Shown here piece after piece: positions 36,616 to 46,009 of a stretch of DNA of 64,000 bases. Under the pieces are notes generated by a model that searched no databases, was not told where the DNA came from, and saw nothing but the letters and a program-made list of their open reading frames with translations. Source of the stretch: JBBSDP01 sp963754335 (GTDB taxonomy: Bacteria; Planctomycetota; Phycisphaerae; Tepidisphaerales; Tepidisphaeraceae); NCBI GenBank assembly GCA_963754335.1, contig CAVWFQ010000010.1, positions 1,674,001 through 1,738,000 of the forward strand, written 5' to 3'. Every line of letters starts with the position of its first letter. Position 1 is the first letter of the stretch. The position numbers and the translations under genes are program-made.

Positions 36616-39600
36616 TTATTTCCGCGTCGCGCCGGCGGCAGCAACCGCTCGCGTCGGCGCGGGAGCGGTCGGCACCGCCGCCGACGTTCCGTTCACCTCG
36701 CGATCGTGCGCTCTGCGCAGAAGATTGCGCAAAACCATCAGAAGGGTTTCCGATTCCAGGTAGACCGGCGGCATGCGGAGATAAACTGTCTTCTCGTCGA
36801 TGACCCGCAGCGTGCCGGCGCGCCGGTCAACGCCGTCTGCGCCTTGGTGGCGTCTTCCACCGTAAGCACCACATCGGGGTCCTTGCGGATGATGCTGGAA
36901 ATTCCGTACATCTGGGCAAGCAGCCGCAGCTCGGTCATGGCAAAGAGCACCAGCGCCTGTCGCGGCGGCTCGCCATACGCGTCGAGCATGTCCTGCTCGA
37001 GCATCTGCAGCATGTGCAGATCGGTGCATCGCGTCAGCCGGCGATACAGATCCATGCGCTGCCGGTCACCCGGCATGTAATTCTTTGGAAGGAACGCGGA
37101 GACGCCGATTTCGACATGCGCTTCGGGATGCGCCTTTTTCGGCTCGTTCTTGAGCTGCCGCGTCGCTTCCTCAAGAAGCTGGCAATACATTTCGTATCCC
37201 ACCGAGGCGATGTGCCCCGACTGCTCGGGGCCGAGGATGTTTCCAGCGCCGCGAATTTCCAGATCGCGCATCGCGATCTTGAAGCCGGCGCCGAGATGGC
37301 TGTATTCCTCGATCGCTTTCAGCCGTTTGGAAGCAACCGGCGTGATCGGCCTGTCGTTGGGGAGCAGCAGATAGCAATACGCCCGGTGTTTGTACCGGCC
37401 CACACGGCCGCGCAACTGATGCAATTCGCTCAGCCCGAATCGATCCGCCTGGTTGATGAAGATGGTGTTCGTGTTGGGGATGTCCAAACCACTCTCGATG
37501 ATCGTCGTGCAGACCAGGATGTCCGCTTCATGGCGGATGAACTTCACCATCACCTCTTCGAGCTCCCCTTCGCCCATCTGGCCATGGCCGGTGATGATCC
37601 GGGCATCGGGAACGAGCTGCTGAATCTGCTCGGCCATCTCCAGAATGCTCTGCACGCGGTTGTGGACGAAATAGACCTGTCCCTCTCGATTGAGCTCGCG
37701 AAGGATCGCAGCCTTCACGCGCTGCGAGTCGTAAGACATCACCTCCGTCACGATGCTGCGCCGGTCCTGAGGCGCGGTGGTCAGTGAGGAGATGTCGCGC
37801 AGGCCGAGCATGCTCATGTGAAGCGTGCGCGGGATCGGCGTGGCGGACATCGTCAGCACATCCACCGTCTTACGCATCTGCTTCAGACGCTCTTTGTGCG
37901 TTACGCCAAAGCGCTGCTCTTCATCGATGACGACAAGGCCGAGATCCGCGAATTTCACGTCTTTGCTGATGAGCCGATGCGTGCCAATGAGGATATCGAC
38001 TTCTCCCTTGGCCAGTCTTTTGACGGTGTCCTTCTGCTGGCCTGCGGATTTGAACCGGCTGATGGATTCGACGATGAACGGATAATTGACCATCCGTTCC
38101 TTGAACGATCGGTAGTGCTGCTCGGCGAGGACGGTGGTGGGAACCAGAATCGCGACCTGCTTCCCGAATTCAACAGCCTTGAAGGCGGCGCGCATCGCCA
38201 GCTCTGTCTTTCCGTATCCCACGTCGCCGCAGAGGAGCCGGTCCATCGGCCGGGTCCTCTGCATGTCCTGTTTGATCTCTTCGGCGCTGGTGAGCTGGTC
38301 GACGGTTGGCTCATAGGGAAACTCAGCTTCGAATTCCTTCTGCCATTCTGTATCCGGCGGATAAGGCGTCCCCGCCTCGGCGGCGCGGGCGGCCTGGATA
38401 TCCAGAAGCTCCGCCGCCATATCCATCACTGCTTCGGCGACCTTTGCCTTCTGTTTCTCCCACACGCCGCTGCCGAGGCGTGAGAGCGTCGGATGGCCGT
38501 TGAACCCGCCGATGTATTTCTGGATCAGGTTGATCCGATTGGCCGGGACATGAAGCGTCGCGTTGTCGGCGAATCGAAGCGTGAGATATTCCTCGTTCTT
38601 CCCATCCTTGGCGATTGTGTGCATCCCCGTGAAACGGGCGATGCCGTGGGCAACGTGAACGACATAATCGCCGTCCTTCAGATCGAGAAATGAATCGACC
38701 GGCCGCGAGGCGATGATTTTCCGCACCTTGCGGCGTTGCTCGTAGCGATGAAACAGTTCGTGATGGCCAAGGAGGGCAACGGGACGGGTAGAAGGGTTCA
38801 GGGTTCGGGGCGGAGAAGGGTTCAGGGTTCGGGGTTCAGGGTTCAGGAAGGAGTTCGGCGTCTCATCTGAACCCTGAACCCCGAACCCTGAACCCTCCCC
38901 TTCGTCCCAGACGAACCCCCGATGCAGATACCCAACCGCAACGTTGAGTTTCTTGACGAGTCCCGGCTGCTCGGAGTCTGCCAACTCCGAGAAACGCTGC
39001 GCTTCTCCCTGGTTCTCGCAGAAAATCGTGACTGCGGCTTCGCTCGCGAGTTCGGCAAGTTCCGCAATTGCTTTCTTCGCTTCGGTTTCAAATCGCTGCA
39101 GGGAACGGATCGGCAACTGCACGTGCGGAGCGGTTTGGGCGTCGGTCAGAAAACTCGGCCCGGCCGAGGACCCCTGCTCGAACTGGCTGAGCTCGAGCCG
39201 GGCAAACTGCGCCGCCTGCCGCAATACCGCCGCGAGGGGATAGATTCCTTTCGTGTCCTGCAGCCGATCGAGATAACTCTTCGCCTGCTCGGCGATTTCC
39301 AGCGGCGACCAGAGCACGACGATTGCATCGGCGGGTAAATAATTAAACAAACTCCCTGATTCGCCGCTCTCGGGCAGTTGCCCTTTCAGATCGCCGATGC
39401 GCAGCGATGTCAGCACGTCGAGCGAGCCCATCGAATCCAGATCGAACCGCTTGATCGATTCGATCTGATCGTCAAAAAAATCGATGCGGGCGGCCAGCCC
39501 CACCTGCTCGCCGGAAACGGCGTAATCGCCAGCGAGGTAGACATCGATAATCCCCCCGCGCACGGCAAAATCGCCGGGCACTTCGACCTGATCGAGCCGG

Positions 39601-40061
39601 CTGTAGCCGTGTTCGGTGAGCCAGACGATCAGCTTCTCCGGCTCAAGCGTCATCCCTGGCTTCAGGTTGAGCAGCAACTGCTCGAGCTGTTTTCGCGACG
39701 GAACCGACTGCATCAGCGCATGAATAGGCGCAACGAGAACGGTCGAGGCATCGACCCCCGCGGAGTAGCGGGCGATCATCGCCAGGCGATTGGATACCTG
39801 CTCTTCGCTGATTCGTCCGAGCGTGCCCCCCAATTCCAGTGCCGGCAACACATCAGGCCGACGGCCGGAAAAAAGCTCGATATCATCCCCCAGATCATCC
39901 GCTTCGTCGAGATGTCCGCAGACGAGCAGGACAGGCCGTTTCAGATGCAATTGCAGCGACGCGACGACCGCGGCCACGCTGCTCCCCCACAGCCCGCTGG
40001 CGCTGACCGACCCATGCCGGACCAGTGTGTCAGCCAGTTCTTTCAGCGGGCGCAGCGACAA
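36616..40061 (-). CDS. mfd: Transcription-repair coupling factor Mfd, one frameshift near 36822 and a hairpin-derived insertion
   Basis: Removes RNA polymerase stalled at lesions and recruits UvrA. About 1148 residues when the break is mended. Seen: UvrB-like N-terminal domains, the RNAP-interacting domain (DLKDGDYVVHVAHGIARF), and the RecG-like motor with DRLLCGDVGYGKTELAMRA (Walker A), VVIDEEQRFGV (DEEQ box), TMSATPIPRTLHMS, VCTTIIESGLDIP and QLRGRVGR. The longer single frame ends at 36738, but the TRCF C-terminus (VIDEKTVYLRMPP) is one frame over and runs to 36616; one missing G near 36822 explains it. The start is a TTG at 40061 inside a repeated segment (40000-40179), so the true initiation site is uncertain. 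An in-frame inverted repeat occupies about residues 389-425. Confidence 0.92.
38788..38897. repeat. Perfect 29-bp inverted repeat of GGGTTCA units, translated within mfd
   Basis: Arms 38818-38846 and 38867-38895 are perfectly complementary and consist of heptamer-like GGGTTCA/GGGTTCG units. A further partial left unit lies at 38793-38810. Read through mfd it gives a Pro/Asn/Gly-rich segment (GSGFGVQGSDETPNSFLNPE and following) with no stop codon. It sits between GFVWDE and LLGHHELF, the junction before the RNAP-interacting domain. Confidence 0.87.
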
Positions 40062-40179
40062 GCCGCCCGATCGCCTCGGCGGGGGGTGGGTTCTCCATAT
40101 GCGGTTATCGTAGGCGCATTGTAGCGGGTTTCAATTCAAAGAGCCTGTGGCGAAGCAAGCGGGAAAGTGCGAGTCACGG
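40000..40179. repeat. Dispersed direct repeat R, copy 1, overlapping the mfd 5' end
   Basis: A shared segment GACCGACCCATGCCGGACC...GCAGCGACAAGCCGCCCGATCGCCTC (described by its ends), then TTCTCCATATGCGGT and a tail AGCAAGCGGGAAAG. Copies 2 (41357-41530) and 3 (42299-42443) lie downstream in the same orientation. The left half encodes the first roughly 20 residues of Mfd on the minus strand (KELADTLVRHGSVSAS). Confidence 0.8.
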
Positions 40180-40269
40180 AAAACACTCCAGTCCACGCAC
40201 GTATGCCCGGAATTATCTCGCCCGAAATATCGGCAGAATCGGTCACTCTGCGCACATTATCGATTTTGC

Positions 40270-40422
40270 AAAGTGACTCACCGCTAAGGCGCTAAGCGCG
40301 AAGGAAACCACGAAGAAGAAAGGGAAAGCAAAAAAAGTCCGAACGCCGTGGACTTCGAATTGAGCCTGGTTTTGACTTCTTAGCGTCGGCCTTCGCGCCC
40401 TTCGGACCTTCGCGATTCGATC
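40270..40422. repeat. Imperfect inverted repeat of GCGAAGG-type units
   Basis: The left arm (about 40272-40315, CCGCTAAGGCGCTAAGCGCGAAGG) and the right arm (about 40373-40421, CTTAGCGTCGGCCTTCGCGCC) are complementary in blocks of short units. A relative is at 49105-49225. The rest of the gap 40423-40702 has no gene I can recognise. The prominent left sequence is quoted only in part. Confidence 0.55.
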
Positions 40423-40702
40423 TGCCTCATGACGTGCGCCTCCCGATTCATTCGAAGACCGAATAGCCTGTATCAATTTTAACGCCGTCTCCCCGCGGGC
40501 GAGATTCCATTTGTCACAACGCGTTGCGGCGCGATGAAGAGCTGGTTTGCGACAAAGGCAGAGGTCGGTTACAATCCAGTTCTACTGCTCGCGTCGACGG
40601 CCTCCTGTGGGTAAGCGGCGTTGCGGCGGCAGGCATGGCTGTCACGCAGTGGGCGTGAAGGGGCACTCATTCATCCGGTCTTAGTCGAATAGGAGAATCT
40701 GC

Positions 40703-41320
40703 ATGTTTTCTCGTTACGCAACGAAAGCGCTCTTGGCGATCGCATTGCCTGCTGGCCTGCTGCCGGCCGCGGCACACGCCGACGTGATCACCGTCTATAC
40801 CGATTACAACGCCTTCACCGCGGCCTTGAATTCCTTCGACACGTTTTCCCCCGCCGCACCATTCGGCCCGGGACCCAACGGCTTCGGCGGGACGGTGACC
40901 GATGGCAGCGGTTTCGGCGGCGCCACCGCGGTGCCGTCGGCCCCATACGGCGGCGTCAGCACGAACGACCCTTCGGACACGCTCGCACTCTCGTTTACGG
41001 GGACGCCAAACGCCGTCGGCGGGTATTTTTATCCGAACGACGAATTTTCGAACCTTACGCCCGGGTCGATCAATGTGACGGTGAATGGCCAGTCGTTTAC
41101 CGTCACGACAACAGGGACAGATCCCAGCTCAGTCCCCTTCTACGGGTTTGTCGACACCACCGGTCCGATCACCTCCATAACGGACAGTTCCGATGACGAC
41201 ACCAGCTACTTCCCAACCGTAGGTGAGATTGTCGTCGGAAGCGCCAGCGTCCCCGAGCCCACAACCCTCGCGTGCGGCCTCGTCGCTTTCATGTTCATGC
41301 GTCGCCGCAATCGCGATTAG
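40703..41320 (+). CDS. PEP-CTERM sorted exported protein
   Basis: 205 residues with AGGAG before the ATG. A signal peptide (ALLAIALPAGLLPAAAHA) is followed by a Gly/Thr/Ser-rich beta protein. The C-terminal PEP-CTERM signal is complete: VPEPTTLACGLVAFMFM then RRRNRD, meaning the PEP motif, one hydrophobic helix and an Arg cluster. Such proteins are processed by an exosortase, not seen in this window. The middle (GGYFYPNDEFSNLTPGSINV) resembles the surface-protein domains commonly carried by PEP-CTERM proteins. Confidence 0.9.
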   Translation: MFSRYATKALLAIALPAGLLPAAAHADVITVYTDYNAFTAALNSFDTFSPAAPFGPGPNGFGGTVTDGSGFGGATAVPSAPYGGVSTNDPSDTLALSFTGTPNAVGGYFYPNDEFSNLTPGSINVTVNGQSFTVTTTGTDPSSVPFYGFVDTTGPITSITDSSDDDTSYFPTVGEIVVGSASVPEPTTLACGLVAFMFMRRRNRD

Positions 41321-41356
41321 AACGCGCGGCATCAGCCGCTCAAACCGCATCTCACG

Positions 41357-41530
41357 GTGCTGACCGATCCTTTGCCGATGAGCGGATCGGCCGGGTCTTT
41401 CGGCGGGCGCGCAGCGACAAGCCGCCCGATCGCCTCGGGCGTTTGCTTCTACACATGCGGTTCTCGTGGGCGCATCACCGAAGGTTCAATAAGAAGGAGC
41501 CGCATGGAGCAAGCGGGAAAGCGTGTCACA
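41357..41530. repeat. Dispersed direct repeat R, copy 2
   Basis: Shares CTTTCGGCGGGCG-GCAGCGACAAGCCGCCCGATCGCCTC (quoted in two parts), ACATGCGGTT and the AGCAAGCGGGAAAGCG tail with copy 1. The left third is diverged. It lies between the PEP-CTERM gene and the HEPN gene. Confidence 0.75.
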
Positions 41531-41929
41531 TCAAGATACTCGGAATCGCTTATAACGCTCTCCCGCCAGAACGGTCAGAACCCCTGCTTCGCGGTCGCCG
41601 TTTGTGTTGCGACTCGCGCAAACGCCGGTGCTGCGTCTCACGCCGTTAATCCAAGAGATTTCCGGGCGGCGGCGCGAAATCGCCGCCAGCTCGCGATCAT
41701 AGACGCCCCACAGAGGTTCGACCGGGAGACAAAGCTTCAAAAGAATCGACAACTCGTGGGTGCGGGGGAAGGTCAAGGCGGCCTCGGTCAGGCGTGCTTT
41801 TAGGTACTTTTCCACGCACTGCTGCGAAAAGAAACAGATTCTATCGCATCTCGATTTCCTGCGCGACCGCAGGGCTTCGCAGGCGCCGTCGTAGTCGGAC
41901 TCGGCCTTGGCTACCCACTCGCGCGTCAT
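41531..41929 (-). CDS. HEPN-domain protein of an MNT/HEPN pair
   Basis: 132 residues from the ATG at 41929 (MTREWVAKAESDYDGACEAL). The HEPN helices are recognisable: ICFFSQQCVEKYLKARLTEA and FPRTHELSILLKLCLPVEP. HEPN proteins of this type pair with minimal nucleotidyltransferases and can be RNase toxins (HepT). The usual C-terminal part is not recognisable here (the last 45 residues look atypical), so the protein may be truncated or frame-shifted at its end. It overlaps the upstream nucleotidyltransferase gene. Confidence 0.7.
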   Translation of the reverse strand: MTREWVAKAESDYDGACEALRSRRKSRCDRICFFSQQCVEKYLKARLTEAALTFPRTHELSILLKLCLPVEPLWGVYDRELAAISRRRPEISWINGVRRSTGVCASRNTNGDREAGVLTVLAGERYKRFRVS

Positions 41930-42230
41930 CGGCCGCATAAAGCGTGATTCCCTTCTCCAGGATTTCCGCCGCGAAGCTGTCCCCACGTTCCAGATCACCC
42001 TGGGATCGCACAATCAGATCCATGGCGAAAGGCACCCCCAGCTCAAGACGCATGTGCCCCGCCGCCGTCAGCGGCGACATCGACCAGCGCCCACGGGTAA
42101 TCAGCAGATCCACGTCCGAGTCATTGTCGGGCTTTCCGCGGGCATAAGAGCCAAACAGCACCACTCGCTGCGGCGTAAAACGCGCCGAAAGCCGATCGAC
42201 AAAGGTAATGATTTCATTCGCACTGACCAC
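41841..42230 (-). CDS. Minimal nucleotidyltransferase (MNT) of an MNT/HEPN pair
   Basis: 129 residues, GTG start. The MNT signature VVLFGSYARGKPDNDSDVDLL contains GS-x10-DxD with both metal-binding Asp residues, and a third acidic residue lies in FAMDLIVRS. MntA-type proteins neutralise HepT toxins by AMPylation. The family normally ends soon after LEKGITLYAAD; here the frame continues another 30 basic residues, giving an 89-base overlap with the HEPN gene, which suggests the original stop codon was lost. Confidence 0.8.
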   Translation of the reverse strand: MVSANEIITFVDRLSARFTPQRVVLFGSYARGKPDNDSDVDLLITRGRWSMSPLTAAGHMRLELGVPFAMDLIVRSQGDLERGDSFAAEILEKGITLYAADDARVGSQGRVRLRRRLRSPAVAQEIEMR

Positions 42231-42298
42231 GATGCGTCACATCCTACGGTCTCACTGCCATCCTTTCATCTAAATTCCGCACGCCCAGGAGTGATAGA

Positions 42299-42443
42299 CT
42301 GGCGCCGACCGACCCATGCCGGACCAGTGTGTCAGCCAATTCTTTCGGCGGGCGGGCAGCGACAAGCCGCCCGATCGCCTCAGCGGGGGATGCGTTCTCC
42401 ATATGGCGCATTGGCAGCGGTTTCAATTCAGCGCCACCTCGTG
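42299..42443. repeat. Dispersed direct repeat R, copy 3
   Basis: Nearly identical to copy 1 over its left part (GACCGACCCATGCCGGACC, CAGTGTGTCAGCCA, TTCTTTC, CGCCCGATCGCCTCAGC, TTCTCCATATG), so the 5' end of mfd is effectively duplicated here. Copies 2 and 3 flank the MNT/HEPN pair. Confidence 0.8.
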
Positions 42444-43633
42444 CGACGACCATTTCGCCCCCGCATCTAATTGCACATAAGGCGTCTGTGAAGTTTTCCA
42501 ACCAGGGTCTTCGACGGACGTCGCATTTCCATTCGCTTGGAGGTGCGCTTTCTTTTGCCCCTTTCCTTTTGCAGGTCGCTGAAGATTTCATCCGCTCGCG
42601 TCAAATCCCGCGGACCCGCACAAGGATGAAGGCCAAGTGGATCGTCCGATGCACCGAACTTCACCCGCCGCTCGATGCTTGCCCGCACCGTGGCTGGGAG
42701 TCTGTTTGTCCCATCCTGAACCGGCCCGATCAGACATTGGAATGAACCGAGGATGTCGTGAATGTCGAAGGTGGATTCCCCTGAGGTGCAACTTCGACGG
42801 TCCCCGACGTCGGCATACGGTGCGGGCATGAAAGAAAACATCAGCACTGCTGACGGCCTTCATCACGGCACGCGAACCGTTACAGGAACCCGGAAGCTCC
42901 GTCAGGTCATCAGATACGGAAACCGAGTTCCGAGGCCGGAATCGCACGCGGCGACGAAGCGGGAAACGTGGCTGATACCGCGGCCAGAGAAATTGCGTGC
43001 CTTTCCGTGCCTGACAGCCGGAATGATAGCGGCCACGGCGAAGGGCTTGTCCCACCGTTCTCAGCGACCATAGAATTTCGCTATGCCAAACAAACGAGCA
43101 AAACTACCGGGTTTGCGGGATTACTTGGTCCGGGTGAACGGCGTGTGTCTCAAGTTACGACTGTTCACCGCTCAACCACTTCTCGATCAAGAGACGCTGC
43201 GGCGGGCGTTCGGAGTTGACGCCATCATCACCATGAGCGTGGTGCGGTAGCTCATTCCCGATCAGCGGTCCGGGCCGACCCGTCAAACCTGCTGCTTTTT
43301 GCAATTGGCCCGACCCGTAGGACAGCTTGGGGACGCCTCCACGGTTCAATGATCGTGCCGGGCATGGACAACGACATCAGCATCGAGCACGGCGGCGTCA
43401 CCAATCGCCGCACTCGAACCATCAGGAAAGGGAGCCAGCGGTATCACCAAACAATCGTCTCCCAGCACCGGCAGAAGGCCGATCGCCGCGGGTATCATTC
43501 CGAATTCGATATGAAACTATAAACGCCGTTGCACCAATCATTTTTTTGGAGATGGTGAAGGACGATCTTCGCGAGCGTGCTACTGCGGCCAAAGCAATTG
43601 CCGGTTCGCCGCGTCAGTTTTAGAAAATCCCGC
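42444..43633. other. Stretch with no supportable gene
   Basis: Several overlapping frames exist on both strands, but none has family resemblance, a convincing start or consistent composition. One 55-residue plus-strand frame at 43083-43250 (MPNKRAKLPGLRDYLVRVNG onward) looks mildly protein-like. I read the segment as remnants of lost genes between repeat R and the GYF_2 gene. Confidence 0.4.
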
Positions 43634-44026
43634 GTGGACACTATCTGCCAACGGTGCGGAAAGATAATCACTCGCCGGATGAAAGCCAACGTCTGGGCGG
43701 GCCGGGAAGTCGTCTGCACTGGTTGGCGTGATGTACTTCAAGGCGTGGTAGTACGTCGGCAAGTTGCCTATGACCTTGCCGGCAAACCAGACGCCGGTTG
43801 GATCGCGTACGATGGCCAACAGCAGTACGGCCCGTTCACGGCTGAGCAGATGATTGAGATGTTGGGGGCCGGTCAGGTGGATTGGCTGTGGCAATTCTGG
43901 CGGGATGGAATGAACGCGTGGACGCCTGCTGCCAGATTGTTCGTCACCGCTCAACTTGGCGGGGGCAGAATTGAATTAAGGGACTCGGCCAAGGTGACGG
44001 CACCAACCACCCTTGACCGATGCTAA
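43634..44026 (+). CDS. GYF_2-domain protein with zinc-ribbon-like N-terminus
   Basis: About 130 residues from the GTG at 43634; an in-frame start at 43577 is also possible. The N-terminus has ICQRCGKIITRRM and REVVC, part of a zinc ribbon whose last cysteine is replaced (CTGW). The GYF_2 domain follows: GWIAYDGQQQYGPFTAEQM and FWRDGMNAWTPAARL, matching the YGPF...GM..W pattern. GYF_2 modules mediate protein contacts and are often fused to membrane or zinc-ribbon segments in planctomycetes. The end is converged upon by a minus-strand ORF (overlap 51 bases). Confidence 0.65.
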   Translation: MDTICQRCGKIITRRMKANVWAGREVVCTGWRDVLQGVVVRRQVAYDLAGKPDAGWIAYDGQQQYGPFTAEQMIEMLGAGQVDWLWQFWRDGMNAWTPAARLFVTAQLGGGRIELRDSAKVTAPTTLDRC

Positions 44027-44263
44027 GGCCCGGCGTCCGTGATGCGCGAACACATCGCCCTCAACGCCATCCTGCAAAAGGTGCGGTCGGCCGTGGCGAT
44101 CGTAATATCGTATCTTCCCATCGGGCGAATAGAGCCGGCCATACTGAAGCCAGCGCCACGCGCCGCGCGGAAGTGCGATCAGGTGCGGGGTTATCCGCGC
44201 GTGCAACGCCGTCGCCGCCACTAGGAATGCCCCCGCTATGATCGTGGTGATGATCACTTTCAT
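43976..44263 (-). CDS. Small exported or membrane-anchored protein
   Basis: 95 residues from the ATG at 44263: a signal-like N-terminus (MKVIITTIIAGAFLVAATAL) then a basic aromatic segment (GAWRWLQYGRLYSPDGKIRYY). The C-terminal third overlaps the GYF_2 gene on the other strand and may not be natural. No family recognised. Confidence 0.4.
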   Translation of the reverse strand: MKVIITTIIAGAFLVAATALHARITPHLIALPRGAWRWLQYGRLYSPDGKIRYYDRHGRPHLLQDGVEGDVFAHHGRRALASVKGGWCRHLGRVP

Positions 44264-44388
44264 GCTGGCCTTAACAAGTGTCATCGCAAAGGCAGCTCGC
44301 AGCGTTTAACACAATATGGCGGCGTGGAGTTGCTTGCCGCTGAGAGGGGCCGAATATAGAATTGCGGCAGTGGAAGAGAAGAGCATCC

Positions 44389-45075
44389 GTGAAAAATCCT
44401 GGACCGCCAGATGACCACAACCAGTCGAAATACGCCCCCTACGAATCTCCGATCGAACAAGCATTTGGGGAGCGGATCAAACCGTTGCTTCACCCACGCA
44501 CGGCGTTCCACGTGCAAAAGAAAGTGAAGCCGTACCGCGTCGATCTTGCGGCGTCGTTCAACGACGAACACGTTGGGATCGAATGCGACGGGAAGCATTT
44601 TCACGACTTCAAAACCGATCGATGCCGCGACATGGCGATCATGTCGAATCGCGGTTGGCGGATGATGTTCCGCTTTAGGGGTGGCGACATCATACATTCT
44701 CCCGAAAGCTGCATCGCTCTGATGCGGTTGTTCGCCCCGCATCTGTTCGATCCGGCCGCGTACATCCCGCCAGTTAGAGAGATGATCCTGGAGCTGTCGT
44801 GCCTGATGCCCCACCAATACCATCGGATGGTGTGCAGGGTTTCGGTCGGTCTCCACGAAATAAACGTGCTCAAGCGGAGCGATATCCATCAACGCGCGGT
44901 CGAGTGGATCGGATGCACCCCGGACCGAAACAGGATTTTTGCCGAGTTCAAAACGCCGGGATGGTTTCCGCCAGACGGAATGATTCCAGCGGAACCCACG
45001 ATCGATGAACAGCTTGCCGGAATGCATCAAGCGATGCGGGATAACGGCTACGATGACGTGCCCGCTCACGCTTGA
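44389..45075 (+). CDS. PD-(D/E)XK-like nuclease (DUF559/Vsr-type pattern), first of a tandem pair
   Basis: 228 residues from the GTG at 44389, with AGAGAAG upstream. The N-terminal half carries the restriction-fold pattern: APYESPIEQAFGERI (conserved Glu), VKPYRVDLAASF (Asp) and VGIECDGKHFHDF (Glu, then DG and His), followed by a helix with an Arg pair (CRDMAIMSNRGWRM). The C-terminal half (LMPHQYHRMVCRVSVGL; AEFKTPGWFPPDG) is unfamiliar. The next gene has the same N-terminal domain, so the two are diverged paralogues. A DNA-cleaving role is inferred from the fold only; the locus resembles an accessory defence region. Confidence 0.68.
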   Translation: MKNPGPPDDHNQSKYAPYESPIEQAFGERIKPLLHPRTAFHVQKKVKPYRVDLAASFNDEHVGIECDGKHFHDFKTDRCRDMAIMSNRGWRMMFRFRGGDIIHSPESCIALMRLFAPHLFDPAAYIPPVREMILELSCLMPHQYHRMVCRVSVGLHEINVLKRSDIHQRAVEWIGCTPDRNRIFAEFKTPGWFPPDGMIPAEPTIDEQLAGMHQAMRDNGYDDVPAHA

Positions 45076-45107
45076 ACGAGCAGTTGTAACAAGGTAGAGG
45101 TTATCAC

Positions 45108-45929
45108 ATGAATGAAACACAAACGAGCGGCCCCTGTTACGACCCGCCGTACGACAGCCCCATCGAAGAAATATTCGCCCACAACGCCCTCAAGTATGTC
45201 GCAGAAGACGCCAGCATCGAGACACAGTTTGTAGTGAAGACGATCTGCGGAACCTTTCGACTCGACTTTGTGATTGAGCGGCAGGGTCGGCGGCTGGGCA
45301 TCGAGTGCGACGGCCACAACTTCCACGATGAACATCCGGACGAATGGCGGGATGCCATGATCCTTGGGACCGGGGCCGTCGATGCGATTTACCGTTTGCG
45401 GGGCCGCGATCTGTTCTATCACGTTGAGGATTTATTTTTTCTCATGTCTAGGACTGACCCAGCGTTCTTCAGCCCGCGGGGCATCATCATCTTGGCCAAG
45501 CTCGCATCCGATGAAACCAAGGGGTACGCCGACGATGATCATTCCGTGGGCACCATCGTCACGTATCGCATGAAGCCCGGTGAGCACCGCCGCGAACCGC
45601 TCTACCTCGAAATACACCGGCGGCATCGGCACTACGGAACGAACAAGCAGCCGTTTTGGTGGGTGTACTGGCGGCAGGCGAAAAGATTTGCCGGAAGAGT
45701 CCAGAACGTGGATGAATTAATCGCGATCGACAAACAATGGGTCGAAGATCGGAACGCGGGGAAGGTTGTTGACGTTGCAAATTGCGAACGGTGCGGGTTT
45801 GAAATGAAGTGGGACCAGCCGTTCGGTGGAATGGATTTCAAAGTTTGGGATGGGCTGATTGTTTGCCCCACCTGCTACGGTGCCCTCCACGAACATGCGG
45901 CCAGTTCAGCCAACGAAAAAGCCCCGTAA
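45108..45929 (+). CDS. PD-(D/E)XK-like nuclease with C-terminal zinc ribbon, second of a tandem pair
   Basis: 273 residues; GAGGT precedes the ATG, 32 bases after the first nuclease gene. The fold pattern repeats: PYDSPIEEIFAHNAL, GTFRLDFVIERQGR, LGIECDGHNFHDEH, then DEWRDAMILGTGAVDAIYRL. The middle has RRHRHYGTNKQPFWWVYWRQ. The C-terminus has a four-cysteine zinc ribbon (NCERCGFEMKW ... LIVCPTCYGAL), absent from the first protein. Probably co-transcribed with the first. I do not know a named system with this pair. Confidence 0.7.
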   Translation: MNETQTSGPCYDPPYDSPIEEIFAHNALKYVAEDASIETQFVVKTICGTFRLDFVIERQGRRLGIECDGHNFHDEHPDEWRDAMILGTGAVDAIYRLRGRDLFYHVEDLFFLMSRTDPAFFSPRGIIILAKLASDETKGYADDDHSVGTIVTYRMKPGEHRREPLYLEIHRRHRHYGTNKQPFWWVYWRQAKRFAGRVQNVDELIAIDKQWVEDRNAGKVVDVANCERCGFEMKWDQPFGGMDFKVWDGLIVCPTCYGALHEHAASSANEKAP

Positions 45930-46009
45930 GCGTTGGCATCGGAGGGGGGGTAGACCGACGCCGGGGACACGTTCACGGGGCGATCAGTCAGGATACCGCG
46001 ATCGATTGT

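Noticed and set aside
38788..38897. Telomere-like GGGTTCA repeat
   Set aside because: Only a few units per arm, arranged as an inverted repeat within a coding frame rather than a tandem terminal array.
42588..43055. 155-residue minus-strand frame
   Set aside because: Arg/His/Ser-rich with no domain, no ribosome-binding site and overlap with other equally weak frames.
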